Positions 13,970 to 13,982 of a stretch of 13,982 nucleotides of DNA are shown here, in pieces (the first letter of the stretch is position 1; each line of letters opens with the position of its first letter). The stretch comes from Fidelibacterota bacterium (GTDB lineage Bacteria > Fidelibacterota > Marinisomatia > SCGC-AAA003-L08 > D37C17). Made by a program: the position numbers and the translations under genes. The stretch covers positions 1 to 13,982 of the forward strand of contig DTTG01000030.1 in assembly GCA_012964845.1 (NCBI GenBank), in the 5' to 3' direction. Under the pieces are notes generated by a model. That model saw only the letters and a list, made by a program, of their open reading frames with translations. It did not search any database and had not been told where the DNA came from.

Positions 13970-13982
13970 ATGTTATATGGAA
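13970..13982 (+). CDS. Start of the next gene (partial, possibly SecG)
   Basis: ATG TTA TAT GGA (MLYG) follows a perfect AGGAG with an 8-base gap, so translation most likely begins here; only four codons are inside the window. Many bacteria carry secG directly after tpiA, and MLYG would suit the hydrophobic start of that small translocase subunit. The identity rests on gene order alone. Confidence 0.45.

Noticed and set aside
1..13982. CRISPR arrays, tRNA or rRNA genes
   Set aside because: No regularly spaced direct repeats and no cloverleaf or rRNA-like sequence could be recognised anywhere in the window.

Overview
The window is a gene-dense, AT-rich stretch of a bacterial chromosome in which every recognisable gene lies on the + strand. 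The best overall guess for the source is a member of the Fibrobacteres-Chlorobi-Bacteroidetes superphylum or a relative such as Candidatus Marinimicrobia. Supporting signs are a type IX-like C-terminal sorting tail on the first, truncated protein; a tiny DUF4834-like membrane protein ending in DADYEDVE; several TTG starts with little or no Shine-Dalgarno sequence beside a few very strong ones; and a possible TANNTTTG element before pgk. No 16S rRNA or other phylogenetic marker is present, so this placement is an inference.

Layout. Positions 3-116 hold the tail of a secreted or surface protein. A block from 216 to about 2723 carries signal peptidase I (lepB), a four-segment membrane protein with a possible MgtC-like layout, an acidic helical protein and a membrane-anchored coiled-coil protein, and ends in a strong intrinsic terminator. 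A two-gene unit follows (2748-3304): an unrecognised 121-residue protein overlapping a one-domain cold-shock-like protein, closed by a second strong terminator at 3317-3340. From 3462 to 6787 the genes are tightly packed and mostly overlapping: a TPMT-like methyltransferase, folB, folK, a deoxynucleoside kinase, the small DUF4834-like protein and a zinc-type alcohol dehydrogenase/quinone oxidoreductase. A short exported, possibly outer-membrane protein and a HIT hydrolase follow. An imperfect inverted repeat fills the gap before smc. The window then runs through smc, a ComF-type phosphoribosyltransferase, pgk and tpiA, and ends four codons into the next gene, whose MLYG start is compatible with secG.

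Functionally, folB and folK encode consecutive-pathway steps of tetrahydrofolate synthesis, and the adjacent deoxynucleoside kinase feeds dNTP salvage, so this block joins folate and nucleotide supply. pgk and tpiA are overlapping glycolytic genes. smc works in chromosome organisation and lepB in protein export. All recognised genes look intact.

I found no mobile element, CRISPR array, tRNA, rRNA or defence cassette. This is mostly a housekeeping region. The parts least explained by known families are the three small envelope-type genes after lepB, the orphan/cold-shock pair between two terminators, the structured DNA before lepB and the inverted repeat before smc.
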